Notes: generated by a model from the sequence alone, not told the origin. Shown: positions 33,182-42,430, counted from the first letter of the stretch. The stretch is 64,000 nt of DNA from a bacterium (GCA_021817145.1 JAKAVV010000010.1:1-64000); one strand, 5' to 3'. Numbers and translations: made by a program.

Positions 33182-34686
33182 ATGCTTTTCTCTTCTCACC
33201 CCTGGCTGCAGCTCTCCTTATTTTAATTTTCTGCCCAAAAGGGAACCCTGTTTTCGCAAGAGCTGCTGCTCTCGTGTCTGGAATTCTTGGGTTTGCTCTT
33301 TCTATTTATATTTTTACACATTACGATCCGGGCGGATCCCAATTTCAATTTCAAGCCAATGCCAACTGGCTTCCTGCTCTTGGGATTGGTTATCATATTG
33401 GGATTGACGGAATCAGCGCTGTGATGGTCCTTTTAACTGGAATTTTAAATTTAGCCGCTGTTTTAGCCTCTTTTGCCATTAAAGATCGGGTGAAAGAGTA
33501 TTTCATTTTTCTTCTGCTGGTTGAAGCAGGAGTGGCAGGGTCTTTCATTACCTTAGATCTATTTTTCTTTATTGTGTTTTATGAATTAGCCAGTATCCCT
33601 ATGTATTTTTTAATTGGAATGTGGGGATCTGATGGGCAGCAGGCTTCAAGGAAATGGGCCACTAAAAAAGAGTTTTCAGCCTTAAAATTGATCCTTTATT
33701 TGCAGTTAGGCGGAGCTTTTATACTGGTCAGTTTTTTTGTTTTGTATTTTTTCTCTGTAAAAGCAGGACTTCCTCATCGAACATTCGATTTTGTGGAGCT
33801 CCTGCAAGCTCATTTTTCTCGGATTCCTGAACTCCCGAAGATTTTATTCCCAATTTTATTTATTGCGTTTGGAATTGAAGCAGGGCTTGTTCCTTTTCAC
33901 ACATGGCTGCCAGATGGACATTCTGCCGCTCCGACAGCGGTCAGTATGCTGCTTGCAGGGGTTCTGCTGAAAATGGGGGCTTATGGAATGATCCGATTTG
34001 CCTGTGAGCTTCTGCCCAGCGGCGCAAAACTCTGGCTGCCTCTTTTTGCTGTTATAGCCGTTATTAACATCCTTTATGGGGCTTACTGCGCTCTTAAGCA
34101 GTACGATATTAAATATATTATCGCGTATTCCAGTGTCAGTCATATGGGGATTGTTTTTTTAGGACTTGCCACCCAAAATATTATGGGATGGACAGGAGCT
34201 TTATTCCAGATGTTTTCTCATGGGATTATCACAGCGCTCTTGTTTATGATTGCAGGGACAATTTACGAGAAAACCCATACACGCAATATCTTGCAATTGG
34301 GTGGACTTGCAGCTAAAATGCCTTTTTTAGCGGTGACTTTTGTTCTGGGAGGATTGGCTTCTCTTGGTCTCCCTGGAATGAGCGGATTTGTGGCTGAATT
34401 TTTGACTTTTATGGGAACTTTTGGATTTGAAAGGATTTTAATGGTTCTTGGATTATTAGGATTGATTCTGACCGCTCTTTATATTTTGTTAGCTGTTAGA
34501 AAGATCTTTTTCGGGGCTGATAATCCTTCTTTGAATCCAGAAGATGCCCATGCATGGTGGGAAAAAATACCTGTTGCAGCCCTTATAGCCTGCACTCTTT
34601 TGTTTGGGATTCTTCCGGGAATTATCACTTCTATTTCTCAGAATTCTTTAATTTCAGTGATTCATTTAATGAAAGGAATAGGATAG
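33160..34686 (+). CDS. nuoM: NADH-quinone oxidoreductase subunit M
   Basis: Antiporter-like subunit of 508 residues. The GTG at 33160 is chosen because AGGAGG lies 6 bp upstream and the protein then opens MDRAIFLNAFLFSPLAAALL; longer in-frame starts run through nuoL. Key segments are FFFIVFYELASIPMYFLIGM (TM5 Glu), AGLVPFHTWLPDGHSAAPTA, LKQYDIKYIIAYSSVSHMGI and the LPGMSGFVAEFLTFMG loop. nuoN follows after 1 bp. Confidence 0.95.
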   Translation: MDRAIFLNAFLFSPLAAALLILIFCPKGNPVFARAAALVSGILGFALSIYIFTHYDPGGSQFQFQANANWLPALGIGYHIGIDGISAVMVLLTGILNLAAVLASFAIKDRVKEYFIFLLLVEAGVAGSFITLDLFFFIVFYELASIPMYFLIGMWGSDGQQASRKWATKKEFSALKLILYLQLGGAFILVSFFVLYFFSVKAGLPHRTFDFVELLQAHFSRIPELPKILFPILFIAFGIEAGLVPFHTWLPDGHSAAPTAVSMLLAGVLLKMGAYGMIRFACELLPSGAKLWLPLFAVIAVINILYGAYCALKQYDIKYIIAYSSVSHMGIVFLGLATQNIMGWTGALFQMFSHGIITALLFMIAGTIYEKTHTRNILQLGGLAAKMPFLAVTFVLGGLASLGLPGMSGFVAEFLTFMGTFGFERILMVLGLLGLILTALYILLAVRKIFFGADNPSLNPEDAHAWWEKIPVAALIACTLLFGILPGIITSISQNSLISVIHLMKGIG

Positions 34687-34687
34687 G

Positions 34688-36187
34688 ATGAAGATTTCTC
34701 ATCTGATTATTTTCGCCCCTGAAATAGCGGTTCTTTCTCTGGCGCTGCTGCTCTTAATTTTAGATTGGGTGACTCCAAAAAGGAAGAAAGTTTGGATTGG
34801 ATATTTTTCAGCGATTATGATATTGGTTTTTATGGGTGGATTTTTATGTCTGGCAAAAAATCGGTTTTTTCCGTATGCAGCCAGTTTTCATGGATTTATT
34901 TTTGATGCGTTTGCTCTATATTTTAAGGAGCTTTTTCTTCTTGTGGCTTTTCTTGTCACTCTTTTTTCCGTGAATTTTTTTAAACAAGAGGATGAAGGAC
35001 AGGGGGAGTATTATGCTCTTTTACTGTTTGTTACTCTTGGCTGCTTTCTGCTGGTGAGCTCTGCGGATCTTTTAATGCTTTTCCTTTCTTTTGAAATGAT
35101 GAGCATCCCGCTTTATGTGATGTGCGCTTATGCAAAAAAAGATTCGAAATCCAGTGAATCAGGATTAAAGTATTTTCTGATTGGAGCGATTACATCCGCC
35201 CTTCTGCTTTACGGGATCAGCCTGGTCTATGCGGCAACTGGAACAACGAATCTGCATCTTTTTATTGATGGGCTTGTTTCAGCCAATAAACTGGCATATA
35301 ATCCAATTTTGCTGCTGGGAGTGGTTTTAATGTTATGCGCTTTTTCCTTTAAAATCGCGGCAGTTCCCTTTCATATGTGGGCTCCTGATGTTTATGAAGG
35401 AGCTCCTGCTCCTGTTGTGGCTTTTTTGGCGGTCAGCCCTAAAATTGCGGTGATTGGATTGATGACTCGATTATTTTTGGCGGGAATGCAGCCTCTGCAG
35501 CCGCTTTGGGTTTTTCTTTTTGCTGTTTTAGCGGCTTTAACCATGACAGTCGGGAATTTAGCCGCTTTGTTTCAACAGAATTTAAAAAGGCTTCTGGCTT
35601 ATTCAGGAATTGCTCAAATGGGGTATATTTTAGTAGGTTTTGCTTCTATTCAACCTTTTTTCAAGAATATGCCGACCCTTCAAATAGGGTATCAAGCCAT
35701 TTTGTTTTATCTGGCAGCTTATTTATTCTCTGACCTGGCTGCCTTTGGAATTGTGACGTATCTCTCTGCCCACGGAATCGAAGAGATTAAGTCTCTTAAA
35801 GGGCTTGCCGAAAAAAACCCAATGCTTGCCTTTCTATTTTTGATTTCCCTTCTTTCTTTAGCAGGGGTTCCTCCACTGGTTGGATTTGTTGGAAAGTTTT
35901 ATTTGTTTCTAGCCGCTGTTTCAAGTAAGCTGTACTGGCTTGCAGTTTTAGGGGTTGTTAACAGCGTTATTTCTCTGTTTTATTATTTACGAGTGGCTCG
36001 ATCCATGTATTTTGAGAAGGAAGAGGGGGTCTCTATACCTTATCCTTCTTTTTCAATGCAGGTTGCTTTACTGGTCGCGATTTTTGGGATTCTTGCCGTT
36101 GGAGTTTATCCTTTTGTGATCACCCACCTCAGTATTCAAGTGCTGACTCCGCTTTCAAATGTCCCCATTTCACACGCGATGAAGTGA
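34688..36187 (+). CDS. nuoN: NADH-quinone oxidoreductase subunit N
   Basis: Third antiporter-like subunit, 499 residues with about 14 helices. Visible are MLFLSFEMMSIPLYVMCAYA (Glu in TM5), KIAAVPFHMWAPDVYEGAPA, LFQQNLKRLLAYSGIAQMGY and SLAGVPPLVGFVGKFYLF. It ends the nuo operon; no terminator hairpin is evident in the next 65 bp, which hold the promoter of the following gene. Confidence 0.95.
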   Translation: MKISHLIIFAPEIAVLSLALLLLILDWVTPKRKKVWIGYFSAIMILVFMGGFLCLAKNRFFPYAASFHGFIFDAFALYFKELFLLVAFLVTLFSVNFFKQEDEGQGEYYALLLFVTLGCFLLVSSADLLMLFLSFEMMSIPLYVMCAYAKKDSKSSESGLKYFLIGAITSALLLYGISLVYAATGTTNLHLFIDGLVSANKLAYNPILLLGVVLMLCAFSFKIAAVPFHMWAPDVYEGAPAPVVAFLAVSPKIAVIGLMTRLFLAGMQPLQPLWVFLFAVLAALTMTVGNLAALFQQNLKRLLAYSGIAQMGYILVGFASIQPFFKNMPTLQIGYQAILFYLAAYLFSDLAAFGIVTYLSAHGIEEIKSLKGLAEKNPMLAFLFLISLLSLAGVPPLVGFVGKFYLFLAAVSSKLYWLAVLGVVNSVISLFYYLRVARSMYFEKEEGVSIPYPSFSMQVALLVAIFGILAVGVYPFVITHLSIQVLTPLSNVPISHAMK

Positions 36188-36219
36188 GAAATTACCCCTA
36201 AATTTTAACATTTTATTCA

Positions 36220-36248
36220 TTGAGCCTATCTCCAGGTTATTCTATAAT
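36220..36248 (+). promoter_or_regulatory. Sigma-70 promoter with leaderless spacing
   Basis: TTGAGC (36220-36225) and perfect TATAAT (36243-36248) are 17 bp apart. The ATG of the next gene begins at 36255, 6 bp after the -10, so the transcript would begin at the start codon. Confidence 0.65.
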
Positions 36249-36254
36249 ATAAGT

Positions 36255-37307
36255 ATGAATCTGATTCAGGATATACAGACGATTTTCCAAAGAGGTTCGG
36301 GTAAAGGGGATTCCACGGTTTCTCTTAATGAATATCTTCAAAAAGATCCTTGTTATCAAAATATTGGCAAAGATGAAATTGCGCAAGATTTAGGGTTTTT
36401 TACACAAGTGGAAAGACGTATGGGATTTCCTTATCATCCCTATCAGCCAGCAGAAAATGGTTCTTCAAGAAAGCCAATTTCGGACCAGGAGGCTTATCAG
36501 AGACTGCTTCAAGGAAAAGCGATTGAACTGGATCCCATGAGAAAAGTAAGCATTGATTTTTCTGCGGGGGAACTGCAATCTGTCGCTTCTTTGGTGAACC
36601 CGATTTCAGCAGTGGCAAATGCGGCAGCAGCGGCTTCCAATGCCAATTTCGGAGTTCAAGCCCTGTCTCGAGAAGTGAAAAATGGGAAGCCTGTTCTAAT
36701 ACCGAATGCCTCTTATTTAAAACTTCTTTACGAGCTGCACAGTATGGATTTCCCTAAGGAAACGAATGGAGAGGTTGCCAGCGCAGCGAAAAGTCTTTCT
36801 TATTTTACAGCAAAAGCAAAAATGACGAATCATCCCTGGAGTTTTTATTCCCCTGACAAAAAACTGTGGCCGACGATAAAAAATGTTTTTAAAGGCATTG
36901 TCAAAGATGGCTGTAAGGCGGGAATTGCGGGAGCTGCCGCAGGAGCTTTAATTGGAGGTCCTGTTGGAGCTCTTTTAGGAATTCATATTGCCAGCCTTTT
37001 AAGCGCCGCTCTTTTCAGCGGGGCAGCCGGTTTCGCGGGCGGAAGCATTTATGGAGCAGCTCAGCCCATAAAAACAAAAGACGGAGAGCAGTACGATGAA
37101 CTTGCAGCTTTGGCGCATCTGTTGAAAAATCAGCCTGTTAATTTTCAGCAGCAGGGACTCCATACATTTAATCTTCCGTTCTTCGGAAATTTTGGGTGGA
37201 AAAGCGATTATGGAATTCCCAGCACAATCCATAATGTCAGCGAGTTGGCTGATTTCTCTAAGATGGAGAACGCCTCAACTCCTGCTCCATTGAAAAGCAG
37301 CGCTTGA
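36255..37307 (+). CDS. Uncharacterised protein with a glycine-zipper hydrophobic segment
   Basis: 350 residues, not recognised. The first 200 residues are soluble and polar, with an Ala-rich patch (ISAVANAAAAASNANFGV). A hydrophobic segment at about 219-265 contains glycine-zipper spacing (GIAGAAAGALIGGPVGALLG, then GAAGFAGGSIYGAA), a pattern of membrane-inserting or oligomerising helices. The C-terminus is polar again. There is no N-terminal signal peptide. It is a single gene with its own promoter; the TA pair follows 53 bp later. A secreted effector, pore former or surface protein is conceivable; none is supported. Confidence 0.65.
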   Translation: MNLIQDIQTIFQRGSGKGDSTVSLNEYLQKDPCYQNIGKDEIAQDLGFFTQVERRMGFPYHPYQPAENGSSRKPISDQEAYQRLLQGKAIELDPMRKVSIDFSAGELQSVASLVNPISAVANAAAAASNANFGVQALSREVKNGKPVLIPNASYLKLLYELHSMDFPKETNGEVASAAKSLSYFTAKAKMTNHPWSFYSPDKKLWPTIKNVFKGIVKDGCKAGIAGAAAGALIGGPVGALLGIHIASLLSAALFSGAAGFAGGSIYGAAQPIKTKDGEQYDELAALAHLLKNQPVNFQQQGLHTFNLPFFGNFGWKSDYGIPSTIHNVSELADFSKMENASTPAPLKSSA

Positions 37308-37360
37308 TCTGAATCAAACACAAATTCGAAATTCGAAAAAGGTAGGGAAGGGTATTCGAT

Positions 37361-37570
37361 TTGTCGAAGTTCCATTTTATGGGTATTGCCAGTCCGCAGT
37401 TTATTGTTAACCAAAAAGGTAAAAGAACCGCTGTTATCTTGGACAAAGAAGAGTACGATGCCCTGCTTGAAGATTTGCACGATCTCCTGATCATCGCAGA
37501 AAGACGAAGCGAGCCTACTATCTCTTTTTCGAAGGTAAAACGAAGATTAAAAAAAGATGGACTTTTATGA
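37361..37570 (+). CDS. Antitoxin of a RelE-type pair
   Basis: 69-residue protein with the Phd/YefM-RelB-like core PQFIVNQKGKRTAVILDKEE, then YDALLEDLHDLLIIAERR and a basic C-terminal tail. Start is TTG at 37361 (GGGAAGGG upstream) or ATG at 37379. The 3' end overlaps the toxin by 14 bp. The N-terminal DNA-binding part seems short. Confidence 0.75.
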   Translation: MSKFHFMGIASPQFIVNQKGKRTAVILDKEEYDALLEDLHDLLIIAERRSEPTISFSKVKRRLKKDGLL

Positions 37571-37823
37571 AATTGTTTGGAAGCGTTCTGCAGAAAAAGA
37601 GCTTCGCAAAATTGATGTTTCTCAAATCTCAAGAATAGTAACGGAAATCGAGTCCTTATCAAAAAGTCCATATTTAATAGGATGTCGAAAACTGGCAGGT
37701 GGGGAGACAGCTTTCCGCATTCGAATAGGGGATTACCGTGTAATTTATCGTGTTGATAAAACGTTGAAAATTATCACTATTGAACATATTCGACATCGAA
37801 AAGAAGCATATCGGCGAACATGA
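37557..37823 (+). CDS. RelE/ParE-family toxin
   Basis: 88-residue RelE-fold protein: YEIVWKRSAEKELRKID, KLAGGETAFRIRIGDYRVIY and the end IEHIRHRKEAYRR are the classical strands. RelE members cleave mRNA in the ribosome; ParE members poison gyrase. The Arg/His-rich end (HIRHRKEAYRR) favours the RelE group, but the activity is not proven. It directly follows and overlaps its antitoxin. The acyl-CoA dehydrogenase starts 13 bp later. Confidence 0.88.
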   Translation: MDFYEIVWKRSAEKELRKIDVSQISRIVTEIESLSKSPYLIGCRKLAGGETAFRIRIGDYRVIYRVDKTLKIITIEHIRHRKEAYRRT

Positions 37824-37836
37824 AAGGAGAGGAGTG

Positions 37837-39609
37837 ATGACATTGTCGCAGCAAGAAATTCCTAAAGGGGGAAGTTTTCTGCTTCAAGAAACTGAACCCA
37901 TCTCAGTTTTTACCCCTGAAGATTTTACCGAAGATCAAAAGTTAATTGCCCAAACCGCAAAAGATTTCATGGAACGGGAAGTCCTGCCGAAAGTAGAACA
38001 AATTGAAAGCCAGGATTGGGGAATAACCCTTGGATTGATTCGAAAAGCAGGTGAGCTTGGGCTTCTTTCCATTGATATCCCTGAACAGTATGGAGGGCTA
38101 GGGTTGGATAAAACCAGCTCTGTTCTGGTTTCTGAGAATATGGCAAGAGTTGGGTCGTTTGCTGTAACTCATGGAGGACATACAGGTATTGGAACTCTGC
38201 CTATTGTTTATTTCGGCACAGATGAACAAAAGAAAAAATTTCTACCTAAATTTGCGACAGGAGAATGGATCTCTTCGTATTCTTTGACTGAACCTGATTC
38301 GGGTTCTGACGCTCTTTCTATCAAAACAAAAGCCGCTTTATCTCCGGATGGGAAAACCTACCTTTTGAATGGTTCGAAATCATTTTTAACGAATGCGGGA
38401 ATTGCGGATGTTTATATCACTTTCGCAAAAATTGATGGAGAAAAAATGACGGGTTTCATTATTGAAAAAAAATTTCCTGGGATTCAATTGGGAAAAGAGG
38501 AAAAAAAGATGGGGATTAAGGGGTCTTCCACTCGAACTATGATTTTGGAAAATGTCCCTGTTCCTGTTGAAAATGTGCTGGGGGAGATCGGGAAAGGGCA
38601 CAAAATTGCGTTCAATATTTTAAACATGGGAAGATTTAAACTTGGAGCAGGGGTGATTGGAGGAGCTAAAAGCGTTATTACAGATTCAATTCAATATGCT
38701 AAACAAAGAAAACAGTTTCAAAAAGCGATTTCCGAATTTGGCATGATCAAAGAAAAGCTGGGTGAAATGGGAATCCAAGCTTTTGCTGGAGAAAGCATGG
38801 TGTATAGAACCGCAGGATTAATTGACCAGATGTCCGGTTTAATGGGGCTTGGAAAACCAGAATCTTCTCTTAGAAGTTTGGAAGAGTATGCTGTCGAGTG
38901 TTCGATTGTTAAAGTTGCCGCAACAGAGATTCTAAGTTTTGTGGTGGATCAAGCCGTTCAGATTTTTGGAGGATATGGATTTATGGAAGAGTATCCAGTA
39001 GCTCGACCTTATCGGGATTCAAGAATCAATCGAATTTTTGAAGGAACGAATGAAATCAATCGTTTGCTTATGGTGGGGATGCTTTTAAAAAGAGGAATGG
39101 AAGGGAAGATTCCTCTTATGCAAGCCGCTCAAAAAGCGGCAGATGAAATGACATCTGGGACTTTTTCTGAAGAGTCTTCAGATTTACTTGCTCATGAGAC
39201 ACAGCTGCTTCAAAATTTTAAGAAGCTGCTGCTTTTTTCCGCCAGCCTTGCCTTCCAAAAATATGGAACCCAACTGGAAGAAGAAGAGGAACTGATTGAA
39301 AGGTTAAGCAGCATGCTGATAGAGATCTATGCTGCAGAGAGTTTGCTTTTACGGGTTAAAAGAGGGATGGCAAAGTGGGGACATAAAGAGCCTCTTTACA
39401 CCGCTCTTGTCCAATCTTTTTTCAATGATTCTGTTTTTCGGATGGAAGCTTTAGGAAAGCAGATCTCTGCCGCTGTGTCAGAAGGGGATATGCTGCGAAT
39501 TTCCCTTTCCGCTCTGCGCAAATGGTTGAAACACAATCCCATTAACACCATTCCACTCAAAAGAAAGATTGCGGATGCTTTAATCGAAGCAGGCGGATAC
39601 TCTCTTTAA
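37837..39609 (+). CDS. Acyl-CoA dehydrogenase with C-terminal extension (FadE-like)
   Basis: FAD enzyme for the first oxidation step of fatty-acid beta-oxidation. The 590-residue protein has a standard roughly 400-residue core: SLTEPDSGSDALSIKTKA for FAD/substrate, QIFGGYGFMEEYPVARPYRD, and the catalytic IFEGTNEINRLL with Glu near 400. It also has about 170 extra C-terminal residues forming a helical domain, as in VLCAD or Bacillus FadE. The ATG at 37837 follows AAAGGAGAGGAG; an in-frame start at 37780 would run into the toxin. No thiolase or hydratase is adjacent. The electron acceptor would be ETF, not in the window. Confidence 0.92.
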   Translation: MTLSQQEIPKGGSFLLQETEPISVFTPEDFTEDQKLIAQTAKDFMEREVLPKVEQIESQDWGITLGLIRKAGELGLLSIDIPEQYGGLGLDKTSSVLVSENMARVGSFAVTHGGHTGIGTLPIVYFGTDEQKKKFLPKFATGEWISSYSLTEPDSGSDALSIKTKAALSPDGKTYLLNGSKSFLTNAGIADVYITFAKIDGEKMTGFIIEKKFPGIQLGKEEKKMGIKGSSTRTMILENVPVPVENVLGEIGKGHKIAFNILNMGRFKLGAGVIGGAKSVITDSIQYAKQRKQFQKAISEFGMIKEKLGEMGIQAFAGESMVYRTAGLIDQMSGLMGLGKPESSLRSLEEYAVECSIVKVAATEILSFVVDQAVQIFGGYGFMEEYPVARPYRDSRINRIFEGTNEINRLLMVGMLLKRGMEGKIPLMQAAQKAADEMTSGTFSEESSDLLAHETQLLQNFKKLLLFSASLAFQKYGTQLEEEEELIERLSSMLIEIYAAESLLLRVKRGMAKWGHKEPLYTALVQSFFNDSVFRMEALGKQISAAVSEGDMLRISLSALRKWLKHNPINTIPLKRKIADALIEAGGYSL

Positions 39610-39616
39610 AAAGTAA

Positions 39617-40615
39617 ATGCCGATTTATTTAGATCCCTGGAACCCTGAGTTTTCTTCTTCTCTTCAAGCTGAACAGCCTGAAGAGGGTTCTTCTCCTGAT
39701 ATTCGCTTAGATGTAGAATCTATTGAATGGAAAGCGGTAAAACCAGAACTTATCCCTGCTGATTTTATTTTTGTGGATGGGGTTAGACGAGTGGAGTCCA
39801 GAGTTATTTATCAAAACGGAAAGCTCTTCTATGGAGTTTTTGGCTCTGCCGCAGCAGGCGGGATTTGGATGAAAAAAGCTCAGTTGAACTTGACGCAGAA
39901 CAGTTTAGTAAAATCTCTTGTGCGGCGATACCTGATTACAGGTGGAGGAATTCTCCCTTTTGACCATGAGATTTCCATGAAGGGGTTAAACTTTCTTCCT
40001 GTTTCTATTCCTGATGAGGATCATGATTCTCCTGTCCAAAAACTTCAGCAGCTGATGAGAGATCAGGAAGGTGAAGTGATTCATGAGCTGGCAGAGAAGA
40101 ATTTAGACTCTCTTTTAATTGCGGATGGTCCTCTGCATTTTCCATGGGCAAAAAAGAATCCTGTTTTAGGGTATATTAAATCTTTCCATGAATGGTACCT
40201 GCCAGCTCCTTATCTGGGTCTATTAACAGAATTAAGGGTTTCAGAAAGGACTCCTATTTTTTTAATTTCCGGTCAAACTTCTCGATTTCCCGATCGGTTT
40301 TCATGGTTTGTCCGTTTGTCAAAACCAGGATCTGGAGATTCTCCTCTTTCAGGATTGGCAAGGCTGGAAACCTCTTGCGATTTTGGGCTTGAAAAAGCTC
40401 ATCTGCTGGCAAATTCATCCTGTCTGCTTTCTTTTTATGGAGCCAGCAGAGAAAGAGATCCTCGTTCACCTCAAAACCTTCTGCCAATCGGGATTCTGGA
40501 AGGGCAGTTAAAACATCTGCTGGGAGATTCAGGAATCGTAAAGAGATCGATTCATTCCTGGATCTTTATTTCGGCGCAGAAATCCCCATCTGCTGCCACA
40601 CATTCTGCCATTTAG
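39617..40615 (+). CDS. NurA-domain nuclease-like protein
   Basis: 332 residues. The pattern fits the NurA 5'-3' nuclease/RNase H-like family: FVDGVRRVESRVIY (first Asp strand), SLLIADGPLHFPWAKKNPVL (second DGP motif), GYIKSFHEWYLP, the aromatic-arginine strand FSWFVRLSKPGSGDSPLSGL and the end LLPIGILEGQLKHLLGD. NurA normally works with the HerA translocase in DNA end resection; no HerA gene is adjacent. It starts 7 bp after the dehydrogenase stop, so the two are co-transcribed. The 3' end overlaps the convergent next gene by 50 bp. Family assignment is by motif memory. Confidence 0.6.
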   Translation: MPIYLDPWNPEFSSSLQAEQPEEGSSPDIRLDVESIEWKAVKPELIPADFIFVDGVRRVESRVIYQNGKLFYGVFGSAAAGGIWMKKAQLNLTQNSLVKSLVRRYLITGGGILPFDHEISMKGLNFLPVSIPDEDHDSPVQKLQQLMRDQEGEVIHELAEKNLDSLLIADGPLHFPWAKKNPVLGYIKSFHEWYLPAPYLGLLTELRVSERTPIFLISGQTSRFPDRFSWFVRLSKPGSGDSPLSGLARLETSCDFGLEKAHLLANSSCLLSFYGASRERDPRSPQNLLPIGILEGQLKHLLGDSGIVKRSIHSWIFISAQKSPSAATHSAI

Positions 40616-41726
40616 CAGCTCCTGGCATACTGACATAAGGATCTCCGTTTGCTGGCAGAACCAACTGCCCCTTCGAATTTTGGGCATATTTTGTTAAAAG
40701 ATTAACCATTGCTTTAAAGGCGCTTTGTCCTGTCATTCCCTTGCTTCCTCCGCCTGCTAAAGCCGCCACCTTTTTAGCAAGCGCAGGATTTTGCTGGGCG
40801 AGAGAGGCATAAGTGTCTCCAAGGGTATCAGAACCTGCCTGCCAGATCTGTTTCATTGAGAGGCCAAGATAAGAATTCAAGAATCTTAAGAACATAACAC
40901 CACATCCATTTCCTCTTGTGCTCTGGTCAGTCATTGAATTGTCATTGACATAATCAGTATGTCCTTTGCTCCACCAGTACTGAGATACTCCGTTATTGAA
41001 TCCTGAAACCTGATCAATTGGGGAGTTTACCTGGCTTCCAATTAAAAACGCCATGAGTCTGCTCATGGCTTCTCCATTGGTGTTTCCGCAAGCCCATCCT
41101 CCATTTGCTGTTCGATTCGGATGAGCATCATTCCAGAAGGCTTCATAAGATTCCGTTAATTCAGCAGCAAACAAAGCAGGAGCTAAATATCCGCCGGCTC
41201 CTGAAGCAGCCCCTTGTACCGCTGCTTTTGCTGTTTTTCCCGCTGCAGCCAGATAGGATCCATTATTTTTTAAACTGTCCAGAACGAATTCAGTATCATG
41301 ACATCCAAAATGATAAGCTCCATAAGCTCCCTGGGAACCCCCTCCTGACACATAAACAGGATAAGGTTTGTAAGGGTTTCCAGTGTTCGGGTTATTTTGA
41401 TTTCTTGGGATTTTAACTCCAGAAACCTGTGAAAGAATAGAATCAATTAAAGCTCCTGACTGCAGCAGCTGCAGAGCTGCCGGTTTTGCGTCCCCATTGG
41501 GACCATTTGGGTTATAGTACACGTCTGCAATCGGGCTGCCTGCGGCATTTGTGATTGTTCCAGCTGAAGCCGCCCCTGATGGAGGCACATTCCCAGGAGT
41601 CTGCGGAAGAGAAACTTGCTTAAGCGCTTTTTGGAGAGCTGACCCTTTTAATCCGATAAATTTGCTGTTAATAGGTGAAAAAGTCCCCATTCCACAGCTG
41701 CTTCCAGAATTCTTTACTGCTTCCAT
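40566..41726 (-). CDS. Uncharacterised protein with a conserved NGCGVMFLRFL region
   Basis: 386 residues, Gly/Asn/Ser/Ala-rich, without signal peptide. A roughly 140-residue C-terminal core looks conserved: ELTESYEAFWNDAH, GWACGNTNGEAMSRLMAFLI, GHTDYVNDN, TRGNGCGVMFLRFLNSYLGL, and IWQAGSDTLGDTYASL. I recall similar segments (NGC-x-LFL-x-L-x-x-x-LG-x-S) in secreted actinobacterial and rhizobial proteins of unknown function, but cannot name a family. The ATG at 41726 has AGGAGG 8 bp upstream. It overlaps the NurA-like gene 50 bp tail-to-tail. Confidence 0.6.
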   Translation of the reverse strand: MEAVKNSGSSCGMGTFSPINSKFIGLKGSALQKALKQVSLPQTPGNVPPSGAASAGTITNAAGSPIADVYYNPNGPNGDAKPAALQLLQSGALIDSILSQVSGVKIPRNQNNPNTGNPYKPYPVYVSGGGSQGAYGAYHFGCHDTEFVLDSLKNNGSYLAAAGKTAKAAVQGAASGAGGYLAPALFAAELTESYEAFWNDAHPNRTANGGWACGNTNGEAMSRLMAFLIGSQVNSPIDQVSGFNNGVSQYWWSKGHTDYVNDNSMTDQSTRGNGCGVMFLRFLNSYLGLSMKQIWQAGSDTLGDTYASLAQQNPALAKKVAALAGGGSKGMTGQSAFKAMVNLLTKYAQNSKGQLVLPANGDPYVSMPGAAKWQNVWQQMGISAPK

Positions 41727-41839
41727 AACCATGACCTCCTTTTACACAACCCTCTTAAGTATAGAATACCGCATTTTACCTCAACTGGCTAGTGGGAAAT
41801 TGTGAACGTATTATTACCTGTTCTACAGATGTGAAAGGG

Positions 41840-42361
41840 TTAAGAGTTTTCTTTGGGTTTGTTTATTGGCGCGTTCTGAGAGGAGTCCTGTGGAAGGTTC
41901 AGATGGTTTAAAATTTTTAAAATCAGTTCGTTTTGATATTCCAGGTGATGCAAAATCAATTCGACTTCTTGTTCCGCTTTTTTGTTGACTTCGAAATCCG
42001 CTTCAGCTCTCTGCTCTGCATGCCTGCCCTGCAGGTTTTGTCCCAGCATGATTAAAGGCATCAAAAATAACTGAATCATATTGGACATGAAAAGCCAGAG
42101 AACAAATCCTGGATAAGGATCAAATCTTAATGGTTCTGGACCCAGAGTATTCCAGGCAAGCCACAATATTGTCCAGATAAAAACGATGAGGAAAAAGCCC
42201 ATTGTTCCGATATGCTCTGTGATCCAGACAGCCAGCTTTTCAAGGTTGGATAAGCTTTTTTCATATTCTTCATTGACGTTTCTGATGGCTTTTCTCTGGC
42301 TTTTAAATTCTTTTAGAGACAGAGGCTGCCAGTGATTACTCTGAACTGAATTTGTAGGCAT
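41840..42361 (-). CDS. DUF1003 family membrane protein
   Basis: 173 residues. The DUF1003 hallmarks are two membrane helices (IGTMGFFLIVFIWTILWLAW and FVLWLFMSNMIQLFLMPLIM), the loop with DPYPG, and the MLGQNLQGRHAEQRAEADFE motif, followed by a helical cytoplasmic tail (NKKAEQEVELILHHLEYQNE). Function unknown. It stands alone between convergent/co-directional genes; uvrB lies 69 bp upstream on the same strand. Confidence 0.88.
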   Translation of the reverse strand: MPTNSVQSNHWQPLSLKEFKSQRKAIRNVNEEYEKSLSNLEKLAVWITEHIGTMGFFLIVFIWTILWLAWNTLGPEPLRFDPYPGFVLWLFMSNMIQLFLMPLIMLGQNLQGRHAEQRAEADFEVNKKAEQEVELILHHLEYQNELILKILNHLNLPQDSSQNAPINKPKENS

Positions 42362-42430
42362 CGCCGACTACCATCCTTTCTGTTTCTTTATGTGGATTCT
42401 AACTAGTGGTTAGGAAGACCTCCCACTTCA

